A DNA stretch of 16,190 nucleotides, from NCBI GenBank assembly GCA_913054055.1, contig CAJXIT010000035.1:1-16190 (forward strand), in the 5' to 3' direction. Shown here piece after piece: positions 13,030-16,190 of this stretch (its first letter is position 1; each line of letters begins with the position of its first letter). This stretch comes from an uncultured Thalassolituus sp. (GTDB taxonomy: Bacteria > Pseudomonadota > Gammaproteobacteria > Pseudomonadales > Oceanobacteraceae). A program made the position numbers and the translations under genes. The notes under the pieces were generated by a model. That model was not told where the DNA came from, searched no databases, and saw only the letters and a list, made by a program, of their open reading frames with translations.

Positions 13030-13854
13030 ATGAAACACACCATTTTGATTACCGGCTCAACGGATGGCATTGGATACGAAACCGCTAAATTGCTGGTGGG
13101 ACAAGGTCATCATGTTTTATTACATGGACGCTCCCAAGAAAAACTGGACAGAGTCAGTGCTGAATTAACAGCCCTTGCAAAAGATGCATCGGCTCAGGTG
13201 GAAAGCTACCGAGCTGATCTGTCTAGTTTTGACGATGTTAAACAGTTAGCGTCTGAAATTTTACACAAGCACGACGCTTTAGATGTGCTGATCAATAACG
13301 CCGGCATATTAAAAACCCCCAACCCCATCACCCCACAAGGATTAGACGTGCGCTTTGTGGTGAATACATTGTCTCCGTATTTATTAACCCGCTTATTGCT
13401 ACCAATCATGAATAATAACAGCCGTGTGGTGAATCTATCATCCGCTGCCCAAGCCCCAATCCATTTAGATGCATTAAGTGGCAAGGTGCAATTACACGAT
13501 CACATGGCTGCGTACGCACAAAGTAAATTGGCCATTACCATTTGGACACAAGAACTGGCGAACGAACTTTCACAAACAGGCCCTGCCGTTATTGCAGTGA
13601 ATCCAGGTTCTTTGTTGGCCAGTAAAATCGTGAAAGAAGGATTTGGCATGCCGGGCAATGACATTGCCATTGGTGCGAATATTTTAATAGAAGCCGCGTT
13701 ATCTGAAAAATTTTCCAAGGCCAGCGGCAAATACTTTGATAACGACATAGGCCAGTTTTCACTTGCACACCCTGACTCACAGGATGCAAAAAAGTGTGAC
13801 GCACTTATGCTAAATATACATGCGTTATTAGAGAGTGATTTAAAAACGGCTTAG
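13030..13854 (+). CDS. Short-chain dehydrogenase/reductase (SDR)
   Basis: NAD(P)-dependent oxidoreductase with a Rossmann fold. Seen: the cofactor motif TGSTDGIG at 8-15, LHGRS at about 31-35 (an Arg after the second strand suggests NADPH), NNAG at 89-92, catalytic serine in NLSS at 135-138, and YAQSK at 162-166. The sequence resembles the retinol-dehydrogenase-like group (LINNAGIL, VNTLSPYLLT); the true substrate is not shown. The 274-aa start at the ATG of 13030 has an AAAAGGAA site; the upstream ATG at 13003 would add 9 residues without such a site. It follows the LysR gene on the same strand but has a 156-bp gap containing a perfect palindrome, so it is likely transcribed on its own. Confidence 0.9.
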   Translation: MKHTILITGSTDGIGYETAKLLVGQGHHVLLHGRSQEKLDRVSAELTALAKDASAQVESYRADLSSFDDVKQLASEILHKHDALDVLINNAGILKTPNPITPQGLDVRFVVNTLSPYLLTRLLLPIMNNNSRVVNLSSAAQAPIHLDALSGKVQLHDHMAAYAQSKLAITIWTQELANELSQTGPAVIAVNPGSLLASKIVKEGFGMPGNDIAIGANILIEAALSEKFSKASGKYFDNDIGQFSLAHPDSQDAKKCDALMLNIHALLESDLKTA

Positions 13855-13891
13855 ATGTAATAAAACCATCATAGCTTACGAGGAAATTAAT

Positions 13892-13923
13892 AAGGGCGCA
13901 TAAATAAAATATGCGCCTTTTTT
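13892..13923. terminator. Bidirectional terminator between the SDR and TRIC/YicG genes
   Basis: AAGGGCGCATA pairs with TATGCGCCTTT (one G-U) around an AATAAAA loop, followed by a T run on the plus strand. It lies between two converging genes and is closely placed to both stops. Confidence 0.85.
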
Positions 13924-13928
13924 ATGGG

Positions 13929-14561
13929 TTAATCAGAGTCTTTTTTATCATGATCAATACTGAACATGGGCATATTTAAATTCCAAAAAATAGCCGCAAA
14001 GCGAAATAGTGCTACCACGCTAATACCTATGTAAGTAGCGTAGTCGTTTAACAAACCCAGTTTTTGTAATAACACATAGGTCACCGCCCCGGTTAAAGCG
14101 GCAACGGAATACAAAGGCTCTGTTGAGCGAAATAGATGGGGAATTTCACCGGTTAGCACATCTCGAATCACACCCCCTGCTACCCCGGTTAATACCGCCA
14201 TCACGATCACAATTAAATTAGACACACCATGGGCCTCAGCCACCTGCGCCCCTAAGATAGTAAATAACGCCAAACCTAATGCATCCGCATACATGATTAA
14301 GTTAAACGGTGGGCGAAAAAAGCGAACGTATAAAATAGTTAAAAACGATGCACTGATAATCCCCCAAAGATACGTTGGGTCTTGTATCCAAAATACCGTG
14401 TCTCGATTCAATAAAACATCTCGTACGGTGCCACCACCAATGGCGGTTACCGTGGCCAGAAACACCACACCAACCCAGTCTAGTTGTTTACGGCCAGCGG
14501 CTAACGCACCACTCATGGCAAAAACAGCCACACCGATTAAATCAAGATAATAAAATGACAT
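13929..14561 (-). CDS. TRIC-family cation channel-like membrane protein (YicG/UPF0126)
   Basis: Inner-membrane protein of 210 aa with about seven hydrophobic segments. It consists of two repeated three-helix units, each with the family signature: GGGTVRDVLL at 42-51 and GGVIRDVLTGEIP at 129-141. This is the prokaryotic TRIC (trimeric intracellular cation channel) family, formerly UPF0126; some members have been proposed as glycine transporters, so the true substrate is open. The polar C-terminal tail (DHDKKDSD) is probably cytosolic. The ATG at 14561 is preferred; an in-frame TTG two codons upstream is possible, and the ribosome site is weak. It stands alone, convergent with the SDR gene across a bidirectional terminator. 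Confidence 0.9.
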   Translation of the reverse strand: MSFYYLDLIGVAVFAMSGALAAGRKQLDWVGVVFLATVTAIGGGTVRDVLLNRDTVFWIQDPTYLWGIISASFLTILYVRFFRPPFNLIMYADALGLALFTILGAQVAEAHGVSNLIVIVMAVLTGVAGGVIRDVLTGEIPHLFRSTEPLYSVAALTGAVTYVLLQKLGLLNDYATYIGISVVALFRFAAIFWNLNMPMFSIDHDKKDSD

Positions 14562-14759
14562 ATACAAACACAGTTTAAAAATGAATTGCTCAAAACCATT
14601 TAAACTGAATGAGGAATATGAATCCAGTATTGTTTAATCTATTATCAAATGAGTGTTTATACGGCGTCTTAAGTCCCCTGCATTGACTTTTGATGACTGA
14701 TACCCAAATCTTCTAGGCATGGGTAATCAGCCTTTATTTACAATTAAGTGGGTTAATCT

Positions 14760-15200
14760 ATGTTTAACATCAATCACCAAGTTGGAATCAAAGCCAACCC
14801 TGAATCGGTATACCATGCCTTAACCACTAATGAAGGTTTAGCAACTTGGTGGACGCACGATACAAGCGGTGCAGACGGTGTGGGCTCTACCATTGAATTT
14901 CGCTTTGGTGGCGGTGGGCCTGATTTTACAGTGGTAGAACTGATTCCAAATACGCTTGTTAAATGGCAGCATTCTGGTGATATGCCTGACGCTTGGATGG
15001 GAACCACCATAACATTTGAACTGCGCGAGCAAGATGATCAGACCTTTGTGCGATTCACCCATGCATCATGGAAAGAGCAAAGTAATTTCATGGCCCATTG
15101 CAGCACTAAATGGGCCGTATTTTTAGTCAGTTTGAAAGAAGCATTAGAAACAGGAACAGGTCGCGCGTTTCCTAATGACATTCATATTGACCATTCGTAA
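14760..15200 (+). CDS. SRPBCC (AHSA1-type) domain protein
   Basis: Small cytosolic 146-aa protein of the START/SRPBCC superfamily, which forms a deep hydrophobic ligand pocket; members bind lipids or other hydrophobic molecules. Seen: the opening VGIKANPESVYHALTTNEGLATWWT, typical of the AHSA1 subfamily, central strands with VKWQH and TTITFELREQ, and the C-terminal long helix preceded by STKWAVFLVSLKEALETG. The ligand and pathway are unknown. The ATG at 14760 has AAGTGGG about 8 bp ahead. It is followed 9 bp later by a GNAT acetyltransferase gene, so the two probably form an operon. The preceding gap of about 190 bp contains a 9-bp inverted repeat (CAGTTTAAA...TTTAAACTG, 14571-14607). Confidence 0.88.
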   Translation: MFNINHQVGIKANPESVYHALTTNEGLATWWTHDTSGADGVGSTIEFRFGGGGPDFTVVELIPNTLVKWQHSGDMPDAWMGTTITFELREQDDQTFVRFTHASWKEQSNFMAHCSTKWAVFLVSLKEALETGTGRAFPNDIHIDHS

Positions 15201-15209
15201 GGAAACCTT

Positions 15210-15674
15210 TTGAATCATTCAGCCATACGATTATTTCAAATGGAAGACTACGCTTCTATTTTAAATGTTTATGCGCATTCAAAACTGGACGAACTGGTGA
15301 ATGAATCCGCTTCATTTACATTATTGCCTTTAGATCGTGATACTAAGCGCCTAGCTGAATTACAAGAGTCAGATATTTACGTATATGAAGATAACGGCAT
15401 AGTGGCCTATGGCGCGGTATTTGAATCTGAAATTCGTGCTTTGTTTGTGCACAGTCATAGCCGTGGAAAAGGCATTGGTAAAACGTTATTCCGTTTTTTA
15501 TTAAGTAAGCTTTCACCCTGCCCCATCAACCAGACAGTCACGTTACATGTGGCTAAAAGTAATGATGCTGCAAAAGCACTATATAAAAACTTTGGATTCA
15601 AAGTGGTAGAAGAATTTATGGCTGAATATAACGGCGTAGATGTAATGGCCAACAAAATGCAACGAACGTTATAA
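15210..15674 (+). CDS. GNAT-family N-acetyltransferase
   Basis: Cytosolic 154-aa enzyme expected to transfer an acetyl group from acetyl-CoA to an amine; the acceptor is unknown. Seen: the first strand AIRLFQMEDYASILNVY, motif A with the acetyl-CoA loop SRGKGIGKTLF at 84-94, and motif B with SNDAAKALYKNFGFKVVEEF at 117-136. The start is a TTG at 15210: a strong TAAGGAAA site lies right before it, overlapping the stop of the preceding gene, and the first in-frame ATG (residue 11) would delete the first strand of the fold. It is probably co-translated with the SRPBCC gene. A terminator follows within 30 bp. Confidence 0.9.
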   Translation: MNHSAIRLFQMEDYASILNVYAHSKLDELVNESASFTLLPLDRDTKRLAELQESDIYVYEDNGIVAYGAVFESEIRALFVHSHSRGKGIGKTLFRFLLSKLSPCPINQTVTLHVAKSNDAAKALYKNFGFKVVEEFMAEYNGVDVMANKMQRTL

Positions 15675-15699
15675 GTGCATTAATTGCACAGAGAAAAAT

Positions 15700-15721
15700 A
15701 AAGGCCGGCAGTGCGGCCTTT
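15700..15721. terminator. Bidirectional terminator between the GNAT and PepSY-type genes
   Basis: AAAGGCCG and CGGCCTTT form a perfect 8-bp stem around GCAGTG, between two converging genes. The T/A flanks on both sides are short, so strength is moderate. Confidence 0.75.
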
Positions 15722-15735
15722 AAGGGTTCGCACAA

Positions 15736-16190
15736 TTAAGCTTGCTTAGGGCAATTCCTATGCCCTAAATACAAACATACACCCGCCAAAATGACTAACA
15801 CAGAATACATAACAACCTGAATATAACCGCCTGCGGCAGAACCATGAATAATGGCGTATACAATAGGTATCAACAACAGATTAGTGGCTAACACCCAACG
15901 AGCAATACGATGAACCTTCAAAGCGTTTTTACCTACAATGAAGCTTAGTACTGTTAATCCTAAAATAGTAAAGAATGATGCTTCAGGTGGCACACCTAAA
16001 AAGCGTAACCAACACGATGCTGCAAACCCCATCAACGTTCCCACTACCCAGCCATTCCATAAACCATTAACCCAAGTTTGATATTTGCGTCGTGTTAACC
16101 AAATTTTAATGCCAGATACGATTAAATAGATAAATCCGATCCCCATTACCCCATATAACAATTTCACCCAGTTACTGTGAAAGTGGCCAA
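15736..16190 (-). CDS. PepSY-associated transmembrane protein, 5' end beyond the window
   Basis: C-terminal part of an inner-membrane protein with about five hydrophobic helices (LLYGVMGIGFIYLIVSGIKI; WNGWVVGTLMGFAAS; FFTILGLTVLSFIVG; ARWVLATNLLLIPIVYAII; YIQVVMYSVLVILAG). The frame stays open from the GTG at 16167 to the window edge and reads GHFHSNW before VKLLYGVMGIG. A histidine-containing lead-in followed by a helix ending in SGIKIWLTRRKYQ matches the last part of PepSY-TM proteins, which often serve in siderophore or metal uptake or as reductases. So the GTG at 16167 is probably internal, and the gene is cut by the right edge. The exact family cannot be confirmed without its N-terminal part. 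Confidence 0.75.
   Translation of the reverse strand, partial: GHFHSNWVKLLYGVMGIGFIYLIVSGIKIWLTRRKYQTWVNGLWNGWVVGTLMGFAASCWLRFLGVPPEASFFTILGLTVLSFIVGKNALKVHRIARWVLATNLLLIPIVYAIIHGSAAGGYIQVVMYSVLVILAGVCLYLGHRNCPKQA

Noticed and set aside
14571..14607. A terminator or operator at the CAGTTTAAA inverted repeat.
   Set aside because: The stem is only 9 bp, AT-rich, and lacks a T-tract or symmetry typical of a known operator; noted only within the SRPBCC gene entry.

Overview
The window looks like chromosomal DNA of a free-living, probably marine gammaproteobacterium of the Pseudomonadales/Oceanospirillales type. This rests on moderate GC content, a Pseudomonas-like reductase/desaturase gene pair with DesT/FabR-like operators, a Pseudomonas-type adenine deaminase, and an integron cassette array. 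No rRNA, tRNA, CRISPR array, transposase or integrase gene is visible. The species cannot be named from the sequence.

Region 1 (1-2852) is a tight three-gene operon tied to oxygen: hemN (anaerobic haem synthesis), a small cytosolic protein with two degenerate chemoreceptor-tip-like hairpins, and an oxygen-binding di-iron protein (ODP) of the metallo-beta-lactamase fold. The last two probably form an oxygen or redox sensing pair. Region 2 (2936-5361) is a reductase-desaturase operon for making unsaturated fatty acids. It is preceded by a promoter and two 18-bp operators sharing the half-site TTGTTTACT, and closed by a clear terminator. Region 3 (5560-6612) is an adenine deaminase gene.

Region 4 (6613-8910) is the accessory part. 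A gene-free stretch of about 530 bp is rich in short inverted and dispersed repeats. Then comes a run of four integron gene cassettes (7144-8904), each one small ORF of unknown function followed by an attC site. The attC sites differ in sequence but all fold as imperfect palindromes with extrahelical bases. Each cassette's R'' box is complementary to the R' box at its own left edge (three exact, one 6/7), as expected for cassettes inserted as circles. No integrase gene is present, so this is an attC cluster lacking an integrase (CALIN), or the distant end of a longer array outside the window.

Region 5 (8917-13854) is chromosomal: a DUF1330-like protein and a transglutaminase-like protein on the plus strand; a convergent minus-strand pair (2-oxoglutarate/Fe(II) oxygenase and a zinc-independent MDR oxidoreductase); a divergent LysR regulator; and a short-chain dehydrogenase. 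Region 6 (13892-16190) holds a TRIC/YicG-family membrane protein on the minus strand, an SRPBCC protein plus GNAT acetyltransferase pair, and the 3' part of a PepSY-type membrane protein running off the right edge. Converging gene pairs here are separated by bidirectional terminators.
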